Of a stretch of 64,000 nt of DNA, positions 55,628 to 64,000 are shown piece by piece. Location: the NCBI GenBank assembly GCA_963693305.1, contig OY855916.1:3413501-3477500 (forward strand), in the 5' to 3' direction. Position numbers and translations under genes: made by a program. How positions within the stretch are numbered: position 1 is the stretch's first letter; every line of letters starts with the position of its first letter. Below the pieces are notes generated by a model, which was given only the letters and a program-made list of their open reading frames with translations, was not told the origin of the DNA and did no database searches. The stretch comes from Meandrina meandrites. Taxonomy: Eukaryota; Cnidaria; Anthozoa; Scleractinia; Meandrinidae.

Positions 55628-56545
55628 TTATATAATAGCTTCCAAAATTTTGTGGGCTTCTTTTTCAGTTATTTCATTTTGACTTACCAGCAGCCCCAAC
55701 ATCTGCTGGACCTGTTTTTTCAGCTTCAGTGAAGTGTTGCCCGCCTGTATAGACGCCAAGCTTAAGTGTAGCCTTTCAACCAAAGCGTTCAAATCAACAC
55801 TTCCGCTTCCTTCCATTTCCTTTTCTCTTTCGGGTTCCTGTTCCCAGTCGGGTTCATCATCCTGGGGTATCAGCAGCTGAGTGTGGGGTAACCTTACTGA
55901 AGGCTGTTTATTCCCTTTTCTCCTGTCAAGAATTTCATCTCTTGCCTTTTTTATGTCTGCCAATGTGTAGCCGCGGAATTTTGATTTTGGGCTTTTTACA
56001 ACATAGCCCGGATTGTCTTTATTTTTTGTTAACATGCTGTTTAGTGTCTGCAGGTCAACTGACTCTGATCCCTTGATACCTGGTTCTTGTGGTGGCCCCC
56101 ATTTACTCCCACTTTTACTTGGTTGCTCTTCTTCCATTAATTCCGTTTCTTCCTCTTCAGCTAAAGGCGGCAACGGTGTTGATGTTGGTGATGGTGGTGG
56201 TGTTGATATTGGTGATGGTGGTGGTGATGGTGTTGGTGGTGGAGTTGGTGATGGTGTTGGAGTTGGTGGTGGAGTTTCCGCATCCGGTTTAAAATCTCCG
56301 TCGAAGGGGTTGTTTAAGTCAAAATCCTCCATACCATAGTCTGGGATTTCTTCCTCTTCTTTTGTTGCCGTCCCTACTTGGAGTTTGTCAAGTCGTGATG
56401 TGATCGGTTTGAACAACTCCTCACCTGATACCTGGCTAAACTCTTTATCTATTTTGTTGTTTTTAATTGCTGTGAGGATTTTGTCGTTTTGCTGCTCAAC
56501 TTCAGCCTTTTCGCTCACAAGTTTTCGCCACTTCTTCATGGACAT
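55628..56545 (-). CDS. Pro-rich structural-block protein, unknown
   Basis: 305 residues. It has an acidic N-terminal region (EEEEIPDYGMEDFDLNNPFD) and a Pro/Thr/Ser tract at residues about 88-122 built from PTPSPTPPPTPS units, from a simple GGTGATGGTGTTG-like DNA repeat. A middle region (YVVKSPKSKFRGYTLADIKK) and a helical C-terminus (LKLKKQVQQMLGLLVSQNEI, TEKEAHKILEAII) follow. The layout fits a tegument- or cement-like protein; no family is named with confidence. It is divergent from the ATPase with TATATATAT (56556-56564) between them. Confidence 0.72.
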   Translation of the reverse strand: MSMKKWRKLVSEKAEVEQQNDKILTAIKNNKIDKEFSQVSGEELFKPITSRLDKLQVGTATKEEEEIPDYGMEDFDLNNPFDGDFKPDAETPPPTPTPSPTPPPTPSPPPSPISTPPPSPTSTPLPPLAEEEETELMEEEQPSKSGSKWGPPQEPGIKGSESVDLQTLNSMLTKNKDNPGYVVKSPKSKFRGYTLADIKKARDEILDRRKGNKQPSVRLPHTQLLIPQDDEPDWEQEPEREKEMEGSGSVDLNALVERLHLSLASIQAGNTSLKLKKQVQQMLGLLVSQNEITEKEAHKILEAII

Positions 56546-56555
56546 ATTTTTGCGG

Positions 56556-56564
56556 TATATATAT
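56556..56564. promoter_or_regulatory. Bidirectional TATATATAT between Pro-rich gene and ATPase
   Basis: It lies ten bases before the minus-strand ATG (56545) and 12 bases before the plus-strand ATG (56577). Only 31 bases separate the genes, so both must use this motif or start within each other. Confidence 0.55.
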
Positions 56565-56576
56565 TGAGAAAAAAAA

Positions 56577-57209
56577 ATGAAAATTCCAAATTACGACCCC
56601 AGTTTGACTGCAAAAAGTAATTACAAGCAAGGCCACCCTTGTATGCCAGCAGATACCTTTCGGATGCTTATTTGCGGGCCGAGCAACTCTGGTAAAACTA
56701 ATATTCTTTTGCATATGCTTTACAGGTTGTTGGTCTACGACAAAATTTACCTTTGCGCAAAGAACCTGCATCAAGACAAGTACCGACACATGATTGATGA
56801 TTTCTATGAAAGAGTCAATCCTGTGACTGGCTATAATGTTATTGAAGGCGCCAACGATGTTATTCCTCTTGAGGTGCTGCCCACTGACAACCAAAAAATT
56901 GTAATTTTCGATGACATGGTTTGTGAAAGCAACCAAAGGGATATTATCGAATATTTTATCAACGGCCGCCACCGCAATTGTAGCGTCATTTATCTTTCTC
57001 AAAGCTATTTCAAGGTCCCCAAAAACATCCGAGATAATTGTAGCCACTTTTGTGTTTTCGGCTTTCTTCCCAGAGAAAATAGTCGTATTGCTGATGAATT
57101 GGGAATTGACAGAGAGCTGCTTGAAAGGGCTACTGATGCTAAATATTCTTTTTTATACCATGACAAGCCAAAAAAACAAACTCTAAAAAATTTTGATGAA
57201 GATATATAG
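56577..57209 (+). CDS. Genome-packaging ATPase (FtsK/HerA type)
   Basis: 210 residues. It pumps the genome into the capsid. Walker A is [10 protein letters not shown] (about residues 32-41), Walker B is KIVIFDDMV (about 108-116), and the sensor-like motif is [10 protein letters not shown]. An arginine-finger candidate lies in [14 protein letters not shown]. The length is usual for Polinton ATPases. Its last codons GAT ATA TAG form the TATATA that precedes the next gene, whose ATG is two bases after the stop. No lesion. Confidence 0.93.
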   Translation: MKIPNYDPSLTAKSNYKQGHPCMPADTFRMLICGPSNSGKTNILLHMLYRLLVYDKIYLCAKNLHQDKYRHMIDDFYERVNPVTGYNVIEGANDVIPLEVLPTDNQKIVIFDDMVCESNQRDIIEYFINGRHRNCSVIYLSQSYFKVPKNIRDNCSHFCVFGFLPRENSRIADELGIDRELLERATDAKYSFLYHDKPKKQTLKNFDEDI

Positions 57210-57211
57210 AG

Positions 57212-58822
57212 ATGGGGTATCTTAACGGTGCGACGGGTGCAACTCAAACACATGAAGAGTCTACTTCAATCCGAGGGGAAACCGGCCCTGCCGGCCCTGC
57301 TGGTCCAACTGGTGCAACTGGTCCCGCGGGTCCTAAAGGGGAAAAAGGTGATAAGGGTAATACTGGACCACAAGATCCTAAAGGTGATAAAGGTGCTGTT
57401 GGTGAAAAAGGTAATAAGGGTGATAGGGGCTCACAAGGGCCGACCGGACCTGCTGGCCCTGCGGGAGCAACGGGGCCTACGGGGCCTACTGGACCTACAG
57501 GACCTGCGGGGCCTACTGGAGCAACTGGCCCCGCGGGTTCAAAGGGTGCTATTGGTCCAAAAGGTGAAAAAGGGGAAAAGGGTGATAGTGGGGATTTATC
57601 AACCGTTAATATTTCTGGAGATATTCTCATGAAAGACCATGCGATCAAACAGCTTTCAAATCCTGTCGGCGACCAAGATGCTGTAAATCTTACTTCAATG
57701 AAAAAATACGTGGGCTCAAATTCTATTTCAGCAGGACACTCACATAAAAAAAATGCCTTAGCCTATTTGGAGCGAGGGTCGGGCGTTACAGCTGTAAACA
57801 ATGTTACTTCTGTTACCTTTGAAGACTTTACCTCCAAACTTCACAGTGTGAATAAAAAAGCTTATACTTTCAATCTCGTAAGAACTAGTGTCAATTCTTT
57901 CAACTCACGCTTAAAGCTGAATAAAAAACCCCTGGCCGAAGGAGAGTACACTATTTGTGTCGAGTTCTTTTACCCGAAAGTTGATACTGATTGGTTTATA
58001 AGTCCTTCAACCCCTAACCCGGTTGATACTCTTAATTACCATACCAAGCACTTCAACAGTCACAACCCGAAATATTCGCGCACCATTATTCACACGCACA
58101 AATACAAAGACAACGATAACACTATCTATTTTGATATTTCAAATCCGGGTTATGATGGCTCTTCGCCACTTGAAAAGGCTGCTTTGATTATTTATGGGGT
58201 AAAAGGTTTTCAAACAGATGTAGATGGAACTGTTTACGATCAGGCTTTCGTTATCGATGACGGTGATTTTACTCTACAGACAGATTTAGATGTGAACGGT
58301 TTTTCATTCAAAAATTATGATAGAGGGTACAAAATAGAAAACGATACTATCAAATTACAAAAAGATTTAGATCTAAGCGGTTATATGGTAAAAAATTTCC
58401 AACCCAGAATAGTAATACCTGGAGAATGGAAATCAGATGAAAATAAAATAGGTGATAAAACTTTTGTTAAATTCGGTAATAACATTCGTGTAATGGCGCC
58501 ATTTCCTTGCTTAATTGAGGGTGTTGCAGCTTTAATTATTGAACAAAAGGGTGCCTCTCGAACTTATGAAAGAATAGGATTTGCTTTTAGATTAAAAGGC
58601 AGTTTTAGAGATGATGTACCATTTAAAAGCGTACGTAATGCTGATGGTTTAAAATACCAATATGCGGAGCCCCGTAGAACTGACGGTAAAAGAGAAAAAT
58701 TAGCCCCGGGAGAGTATTTTGTGATTAATTTATCTCATCCCGACCACCCAGGTATAAACCTTTCTAATACAAAACGTGTATTAGTAAGTTTAATTTTAAT
58801 AGACGATTTTTCTTTTAGGTAG
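57212..58822 (+). CDS. Collagen-like fibre protein
   Basis: 536 residues. After a short leader, residues about 22-128 are Gly-X-Y repeats ([20 protein letters not shown], and Lys/Glu/Asp triplets such as GEKGDKG) with one interruption (GPQDPKG). Then comes a tail-fibre-like block ([20 protein letters not shown], then [20 protein letters not shown]), as found in trimeric phage fibres. A similar [16 protein letters not shown] / [15 protein letters not shown] pair follows at about 351-400. The C-terminal domain is beta-rich. A trimeric host-attachment fibre is the likely role, inferred. TATATA (57203-57208) is three bases before the ATG and overlaps the ATPase stop. Antisense frames in the Gly-X-Y region are artefacts of its GC-rich repeats. 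Confidence 0.85.
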   Translation: MGYLNGATGATQTHEESTSIRGETGPAGPAGPTGATGPAGPKGEKGDKGNTGPQDPKGDKGAVGEKGNKGDRGSQGPTGPAGPAGATGPTGPTGPTGPAGPTGATGPAGSKGAIGPKGEKGEKGDSGDLSTVNISGDILMKDHAIKQLSNPVGDQDAVNLTSMKKYVGSNSISAGHSHKKNALAYLERGSGVTAVNNVTSVTFEDFTSKLHSVNKKAYTFNLVRTSVNSFNSRLKLNKKPLAEGEYTICVEFFYPKVDTDWFISPSTPNPVDTLNYHTKHFNSHNPKYSRTIIHTHKYKDNDNTIYFDISNPGYDGSSPLEKAALIIYGVKGFQTDVDGTVYDQAFVIDDGDFTLQTDLDVNGFSFKNYDRGYKIENDTIKLQKDLDLSGYMVKNFQPRIVIPGEWKSDENKIGDKTFVKFGNNIRVMAPFPCLIEGVAALIIEQKGASRTYERIGFAFRLKGSFRDDVPFKSVRNADGLKYQYAEPRRTDGKREKLAPGEYFVINLSHPDHPGINLSNTKRVLVSLILIDDFSFR

Positions 58823-59239
58823 TCACGCAAAGACTCCACTCCATTTCGAGGAGAAAGATTTCTTGAAGCACTGGTCGTAATCATCTTCATCATAAATTGG
58901 ATAGCCGAGATAGTGTCTGAATCCATTTCTAATGCACAGATTACAGAGACCGTTTCGCGAACATCTGCTTCTGTCACATTTATAACAGAACAAGACCCTT
59001 ACAATTTGTTCATTGCGCTCGCAAAATGGAGCTTCATGGATTGCAGCATTCACCTCATCCCAGCCAAGAGCTTTTCGCTGCCTGAGCTTCATTTTAATAT
59101 ATCCTTTGCGGATTTCTTTTCGAACCTCGTCCCAGCCTTGCATTTTACGCTGCCAGAGTTTTATTATAATATACTCCGTACGGATTTGTTCTCGAAGTTC
59201 TGGTGGAAGTGCTTGTATTAATTCGAGCGTGTCTGCCAT
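58823..59239 (-). CDS. Small Cys-rich Polinton protein with a duplicated motif
   Basis: 138 residues. The N-terminus LIQALPPELREQI resembles the start of an F-box. A unit then occurs twice: YIIIKLWQRKMQGWDEVRKE and YIKMKLRQRKALGWDEVNAA. After APFCERNEQIVRVLFCYKC comes a zinc-site-like cluster (CYKCDRSRC, then CNLC) and HYLGYPIYDEDDYDQCFKKS. I recall similar short proteins in hydra and coral genomes but know no function. If the F-box reading is right, it could link to host ubiquitin ligases. TATA (59247-59250) lies seven bases before the ATG. It ends at 58823, one base from the fibre stop. Confidence 0.72.
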   Translation of the reverse strand: MADTLELIQALPPELREQIRTEYIIIKLWQRKMQGWDEVRKEIRKGYIKMKLRQRKALGWDEVNAAIHEAPFCERNEQIVRVLFCYKCDRSRCSRNGLCNLCIRNGFRHYLGYPIYDEDDYDQCFKKSFSSKWSGVFA

Positions 59240-59268
59240 TTTAGCGTATACACTGTCGGCATAACTCT

Positions 59269-59475
59269 CTAATTGCTTGGTAAAAGAAGATTCATTACTT
59301 CTTGCGGACTCATTTTTTTCATGTGCGCCACAATGTGATCTATTGACATTGGTGGATGTTTTTCTTGGTTTTGGTTGGCTGCGCGATATATTTCAAAATC
59401 AGTTCTCGTTCTGTTTTTTTGGAATTTTGTTTTTTTCATGCTTTGTTCCATAATACCGCTTCTTCCTCTTCCCAT
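59269..59475 (-). CDS. Possible 68-residue Polinton protein
   Basis: This short basic frame (MGRGRSGIMEQSMKKTKFQK) has a helical end (IDHIVAHMKKMSPQEVMNLL). TATAAAA in the right terminal repeat lies about 8-15 bases before the ATG, which matches the element's pattern and supports it. No homology is recognised. Confidence 0.45.
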   Translation of the reverse strand: MGRGRSGIMEQSMKKTKFQKNRTRTDFEIYRAANQNQEKHPPMSIDHIVAHMKKMSPQEVMNLLLPSN

Positions 59476-59482
59476 CTCTGTG

Positions 59483-60159
59483 TTTTATACTGCACGGTGT
59501 CAATTCTCTAATTGCTTGTCCCCGCCGTGGGGTTTCACTCCCTTTCATTTCCTTTCTTTTCCTTAAAGGGGTACTGTCACGAGCATACCCTCAAAAATTC
59601 ATCAGCCCAAAAACATGTTTACACCATTGGAAACCTGATAACAGTGGTCAAGTGTTCTTAAAATAACTTTTCCAGTGTACTGAAGCTAAATATAAAGTGA
59701 TATCACTGCGATACCATCGGGAGCTTTAGATCTCAACTTGAAAAAGTCAGCCTGACTTTTTCAAGTTCTGTCCTTGTGGTTTGGAAAAATTGATGAAAAC
59801 TATTTACGGTCAGCCTCTTCTTTAAACAATTTACTAGATATCCTTCCCTTTATGTTCTAGGAGCGTTTCCTGCATGGTTGAAAGTACTTAGTCATAATTT
59901 TGGTACCGTTTTACTGAAAAAGTCAAAAAATGTCCGTGACAGTGTCCCTTTAAGTAGTATAGTCGGGACTAATCAAATACTATCTTTGGTAAACCTAAAT
60001 TTTTTACCCTCTTTACGGGACTATAGTCAGGGTCCAAAGCTGAACCATGCGAGCCATGTGAGCATGGTTTGGCTTTGGTCCCTGACTACTAGTCCCGTGA
60101 AGAGGTGAAAAATTTAGGTGCACCCAAAGTGGTATTTGATTAGTCCCGACTATACTACT
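59483..60159 (-). repeat. Right terminal inverted repeat of the Polinton (with a nested MITE)
   Basis: 677 bp, of which 387 are the MITE and its extra TTAA. The remaining 290 bp match the left repeat; the one difference seen is near the outer tip (AGTAGTATAGTC here, AGTAGTATCGTC at the left). It carries the same palindrome and TATAAAA box. Confidence 0.93.
59567..59949. mobile_element. 383-bp piggyBac-like MITE inside the right terminal repeat
   Basis: TTAA at 59563-59566 and 59950-59953 flanks termini AGGGGTACTGTCACGAGCA and, on the reverse strand, AGGGACACTGTCACGGACA. Removing it and one TTAA makes the two Polinton terminal repeats equal in length. The termini are related to those at 1685-2184 and 23429-23703. 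Confidence 0.92.
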
Positions 60160-60164
60160 ATTCG

Positions 60165-60567
60165 TTTCGTTTTTTGAGGGGTAAAATATCTCAGATACAG
60201 ATTTGAGTCAAAGCGTTTATAAAATGCTTGAATTTGTTTAGTTGCGTGGTTTAAAAAAGTCCAATGATCACAAAAAAAGCACTGAGTCGTGATCGTGATT
60301 TCAGCCTGTTTTCGTTTTGCAAATTTTCGTGATCCAAGCCGTTATATTAGTATTTTTAAATATTCCTTGGCATTAACAGCTGTCCCCACAACAAGAATAT
60401 CGAGAAATCAGTCTTAGAGAAAAGCCCAAATTAACGAATTGTCTTTTAAAATAAACTTTTAAAACATTTAACAGCAAAGCATTCTGTTTACAGGTACGTT
60501 GACAGTGTCACGAAATTCCTTGCAACAGACCAACAATTTTAGAAACATTGCCACATTGGACAGCTTT
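60165..60567. other. Intergenic stretch right of the Polinton
   Basis: No gene seen. The upstream half of the split insertion site is at 44083 and before. Confidence 0.4.
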
Positions 60568-61020
60568 TTGTCTCGTGTCGTCATGACGTTGTCATGACGA
60601 CACGAGAATATGCGAGGGGGAGAAGGTGCATTCCAAGGTGCATTCCATGCGCGTTTGCTTTGTGGGGCCGCGGAATTTTCCCGCCATGTCAAGATTTGCT
60701 TTGTGAGGCCGCCGGATTTTGTGCGTGTTGTGAAAGAACAAATAATTTTTGTTTATAAGTAGGAGTTCAAAAATATTGCTGCATTGAAAGTTTTTTGCTT
60801 TTCTGCTGGTTCATTGTAATCGTTTGTCGGTTGGGAGTGTTTATTATAAATGGCTTTTTAGTTGAACAGAATTGAACTTTAATTTAAGGGAAAATCGCGG
60901 CGTAGAATGTAAAGCAGTGAAAGAGATGTATTAAATTTGAGCAGTTTTATTAGGTGAAATTTTTGTACATTTTTTAAATGGAATGGTTGAGACAATTAGG
61001 AGAGAGTGTTTGATTTATGA

Positions 61021-61330
61021 ACTTGCAGCGAACGCAAATTCTTAGTGGTCCAACAGGCAATATAAATGGAACAGAAATAAGGCCCCTTTTAGCTGGCGAC
61101 AGTGCCTATTCACAAACGAACTGGCTAGTGAAACCCTACCCGGACAGAGGACGCCTGACTCAGGAGCGGAGAAAGTTTAAAACCTAAAGTTCGGTGCGCT
61201 ACGATCTCTAGTGGAACGAGCATTTGGCATGTTGAAAGTTCATTGGAGAATTGCGTTGAAAAAGGTTGGACAAAAAACGAGCATCCTAAAAAAGACTATG
61301 ATTGCTACGTGAGTTTTGCACAACAATTGT
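61021..61330 (+). pseudogene. Harbinger DDE transposase, C-terminal remnant (copy 2)
   Basis: GDSAYSQTNWLVKPYPDRGR leads into LTQERRKF. A frame change comes next, then LRSLVERAFGMLKVHWRIAL, and an in-frame TGA before VLHNNC. This copy keeps a cleaner run into LTQE than copy 1. Confidence 0.75.
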
Positions 61331-61511
61331 ATGTACCGTTTCAATAACAGAAGATAAACGATTAGATAAAGACAATTATTTTGATGCTAAATCTTTAAAA
61401 ATGTCAACTATGGCGTTTGTTTGTTCCATTTGCCTGCTCTGGGCGTCACGGAACATTTCAGCTGATCGTTCAAATCTTGCGTTGTCCTGTTCCATACTCT
61501 TTTCACACATT

Positions 61512-61935
61512 TCAATAAAAGAACTCTGCATGCCAGTCTGGAGTCGTACTTTCTCGCCTTTCTTTACTCAGGATGATGAAATAGGGGAAGCCTTCTTTAA
61601 TTTTCTGAATTCCATCTTCTCCAGTAGAGCGAGATCGCTGCCTGAACTGCTTGAACTCGTACTCTAGATTCTGCTGCCGTTTCTTCACCTGCTGTAGCAT
61701 TCTCTGGCTTTCTGGACACCTTTCTTTATACGAAGAATAGATATCGTTCCACATTTTTATTTTTTTCTTTGTGAAACTCCCCACAGCTTACTGAATTTGG
61801 GGGCCCACGCTTCAAGAAGTTCGTGCGTTTCTTTCTCAGTCCTGTCAGCAGACTTAACGCGAGGTTTTTTCGTTTTGTGTTTGCCGTAGCAAGTACTTCG
61901 ACATCACTTGCAACTGAAGACTGAGGCGATGGCAT
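61512..61935 (-). pseudogene. Myb/SANT-like gene remnant of Harbinger copy 2
   Basis: Two overlapping frames: MPSPQSSVASDVEVLATANT from 61935, then the Myb-like ELLEAWAPKF segment, then KKIKMWNDIYSSYKERCPES and the helical QQVKKRQQNLEYEFKQF to the stop near 61512. A single coding sequence would need an intron or frameshifts. Confidence 0.6.
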
Positions 61936-64000
61936 GCTTCTTGCCAGTAGAATTGGTGATCATCGAGAAATGTTTATCAGTACGCTGAGATAAAATCATT
62001 TTAAGTCGGCTGCATTAGGAGGCTAAAAAAACCCCATGGTTGACTTATCTTACAAACATCTCTAAAGTTAAAGGGCAACTCTTGGCTAGAAAACTATATT
62101 TCAGTAAAAGCTTCCGAATGTTTCCAAAATTACACAGGAAGCAAAAAAATTGAATTCAGAAGCTTTTTTTACCGGTTAATTTTAACGTAAAACTTCGTAT
62201 TTTACGTGACATTTCGCCATGGATGCTTCGATTATGATCACGAGATGTGATACGTCACAGGTGTGGAACCGCAACAAGTCACGAACATGGCTGACTCAAA
62301 TTCTTGCAGTGAGAGCTCAACTTCTGCTAGCGACTCCACTGATTTTTAGAGAGCTATAGGAGGGGATATGTCAGGGGATAATTAAGAACCTTCTATGGTA
62401 TTTCAACCATGGCGTTTTGAGCCTCCAGGGAAAAACAGCGAGCCAGAGAAAGGGAGTAAAATATCGAACCTCCTCACCGCCGCTGTGATTTCGACAGCGA
62501 CGAATGGTGAGTGAATTGAAGTCCTAAATGTACAGTTTCTTTCTCTATTACCTCGGCCAGTTGTTTGTGAGCTAAGTCAAACCTGAAAAGCCTTGTTATT
62601 ATTTGCATGTACGCGAGAAGCTTAATTAAACATGCTTTTATACAACCAAACTGTTTGCTGCATTTTGTTGTTTATATTCGGTCTTCAAATATTTTTGCTC
62701 ATGTGTATCACAATAGGTTTTGACCTTTTGAGCTTGCTTCAGCCTAAAGTACACTATCTATCTTGTGCGTTTGAAAGCTTGCAAATACAGAAACGCAAGT
62801 TAAATTCTTTGTCTCTTTTGTGTTACCGATTTTTCTAAATTCTGCTCGAAAACGAAGAATTCTGCCGGCGAAATGCCAGCTACCGAAACTAGACTATCCG
62901 AAATTCTGCGGCAGATTTTATCTAGAACATACACAGGCTTGCAGTTAAATGTGGACAAAACTCTGCTGGGTCTCTTCACTTCTTTTGTTGGGAGAAGGGA
63001 GTTTGCGCTTTCTGTAGTTGAAACAACGTGCCTCGAGGAAACTTTGTTCAAGGTTGTTCGTGCTTGTATGCGTAAAACTGTACTGAGAATGATTTTTTAA
63101 ACTGATTACTGCCACCGGGACTATTACACGACCCTGCGTGATTTTATATTTATCGGTATAATTAAGTTGTCATGTTTTTATTTTTTCTTATCTTTTTGCG
63201 AAAAGAACCCCCACGAAAATCGAAAATTGTGCTGTGTTTGGCTCCTTATTACTTTCGCGTTTGCTTGCGTTTTAATTCATGGTTTGCATTTGAAATGGTC
63301 GTTGCGCTCTTCGTGTCTTACAACATTTGGCATGTTTTCCTTTAGTTATATCGTCAACTGACATCTGCTCGAATCTGCACACGAAACTGTTTCGTGGTCA
63401 GGTTAGGGAGGGTGAAGGGAAAGAGCGTGACACGCTTTCATACCCGGGTTTTATGCTACACCCCAGGTTGCCTAATTTACAACAATTGTTTCTCAAAAGG
63501 AATCACAGAATAAGTACTTCACCCAACACTTCTTCTCTTAGTTATCCAGATATTGTTTTATATTTGATTCCCCATTTCTTCGTATAATTTTATATCCCGC
63601 GAGAGCGCCTCTGCTAGCGCGCGGGGTAGTGGCTTCTTATTGCGCAGTACTGACCTGCACGCAAATCACGCGCGCCTTTCGAAGGCATATACTTCAAAGA
63701 AACACTACATTTGCTGGTGGGAATTGCTTTCTATTTTGCCAATTAACAGCAGGAGAAATCTGAGGGTGGCTACAAATTTCTAAACAACAGAATCAAAATA
63801 TATCCGTCTGTTTCCGAACGCGTGGATTTCTCTTACATATAGGACATATAGAGGCTCAGTATTCCTGCTCATAAATGAAGAGATTTCTGACAAATTATGG
63901 TAGTCAGCACTCGCAGACCCTTTTCAATTTACTATCTACTCCAGACAAAAGGCATCTTTTTCACGATATGGTGCAAGAGAGGATGCATCGTATTATAAAG

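Larger units (their letters stand above)
44088..60159. mobile_element. Polinton/Maverick (adintovirus-like) element, complete
   Basis: The element starts AGTAGTAT and ends ATACTACT, flanked by ATTCG at 44083-44087 and 60160-60164. A 6-bp duplication is usual for Polintons; here five bases match directly. Terminal inverted repeats are 290 bp each once a nested MITE is removed, with one difference seen by eye. Excluding that MITE and its TTAA copy, the element is about 15.7 kb. Gene content is the Polinton core: protein-primed PolB, retroviral-type integrase, adenain-like protease, FtsK/HerA ATPase, and major and minor capsid proteins, plus accessory genes. No introns are seen. Everything but the polymerase is open, so it looks like a recently inserted provirus or transposon. 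Confidence 0.95.
60568..64000 (+). mobile_element. Decayed PIF/Harbinger element, copy 2 (runs off window)
   Basis: Starts with TTGTCTCGTGTCGTCATGAC and parallels 23913-27398 base for base except for small indels. It carries the same transposase and Myb/SANT-like remnants. Confidence 0.7.

Noticed and set aside
57244..57648. Antisense Pro-rich frame opposite the collagen repeat
   Set aside because: It is the complement of Gly-X-Y codons; the sense frame is the long one and has the TATATA start.
59878..60108. Short frame across the right terminal repeat
   Set aside because: It lies mostly in the palindromic repeat and the MITE and also appears in the left repeat; no protein family.
44088..60159. 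Bacterial or phage contamination
   Set aside because: The element has TIRs, a target duplication in host DNA, a host-type MITE inside it and a Polinton gene set.

Overview
The window is animal genomic DNA: AT-rich, intron-containing genes and dense, nested transposons. The gene family, the tRNA-headed SINEs and the repeat types point to an anthozoan cnidarian, most likely a stony coral or relative. This is inferred from family recognition only; no search was run.

Region 1 (about 1-43,000) is a tandem array of one gene family. Each intact member has three coding exons for a roughly 340-residue protein: a basic coiled N-terminus, a KCTD-type BTB/T1 domain split across exons 1 and 2, and a TLDc domain split across exons 2 and 3. 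Copies are A (1-1338, exon 1 outside the window), B (4871-7507, intact), C (11240-11826, truncated pseudogene), D (18480-22421, exon 1 and splice-donor lesions), E (31480-34002, intact) and F (41304-42026, an orphan exon 1 split by a MITE). Long 3' flanks were duplicated with the genes. Between the genes lie MITEs with readable termini and target duplications (TTAA/piggyBac-like, TTA or TAA/Harbinger-like, TA/mariner-like, 8-bp/hAT-like), tRNA-SINEs, a LINE 3' end and a Penelope-like reverse transcriptase remnant.

Region 2 (44,088-60,159) is a complete Polinton/Maverick (adintovirus-like) element with 290-bp terminal inverted repeats and a flanking ATTCG duplication. It encodes protein-primed DNA polymerase B (broken at three places), a DDE integrase, an adenain-like protease, a double-jelly-roll major capsid protein, a penton-like minor capsid protein, a packaging ATPase, basic core-like proteins, a two-helix membrane protein, a parvovirus-style PLA2 protein, a collagen-like fibre and several unrecognised small proteins. 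Two signals in it stand out. A TATATA (or TATA-variant) motif lies within about 0-21 bases of nearly every start codon. A GTGGGG-N3/4-CCCCAC palindrome is scattered through the late-gene block, inside and between coding regions. A 383-bp TTAA MITE sits in the right terminal repeat.

Regions 3a/3b (23,913-27,440 and 60,568-64,000) are two copies of a decayed PIF/Harbinger element. Each carries the 3' part of a DDE transposase on the + strand and a Myb/SANT-like gene on the - strand. The second copy runs off the window.

No rRNA, functional tRNA, CRISPR array or bacterial-style operon was seen. Of the host-type genes only B and E look fully intact. The Polinton capsid and packaging genes are open end to end, while its polymerase is not.
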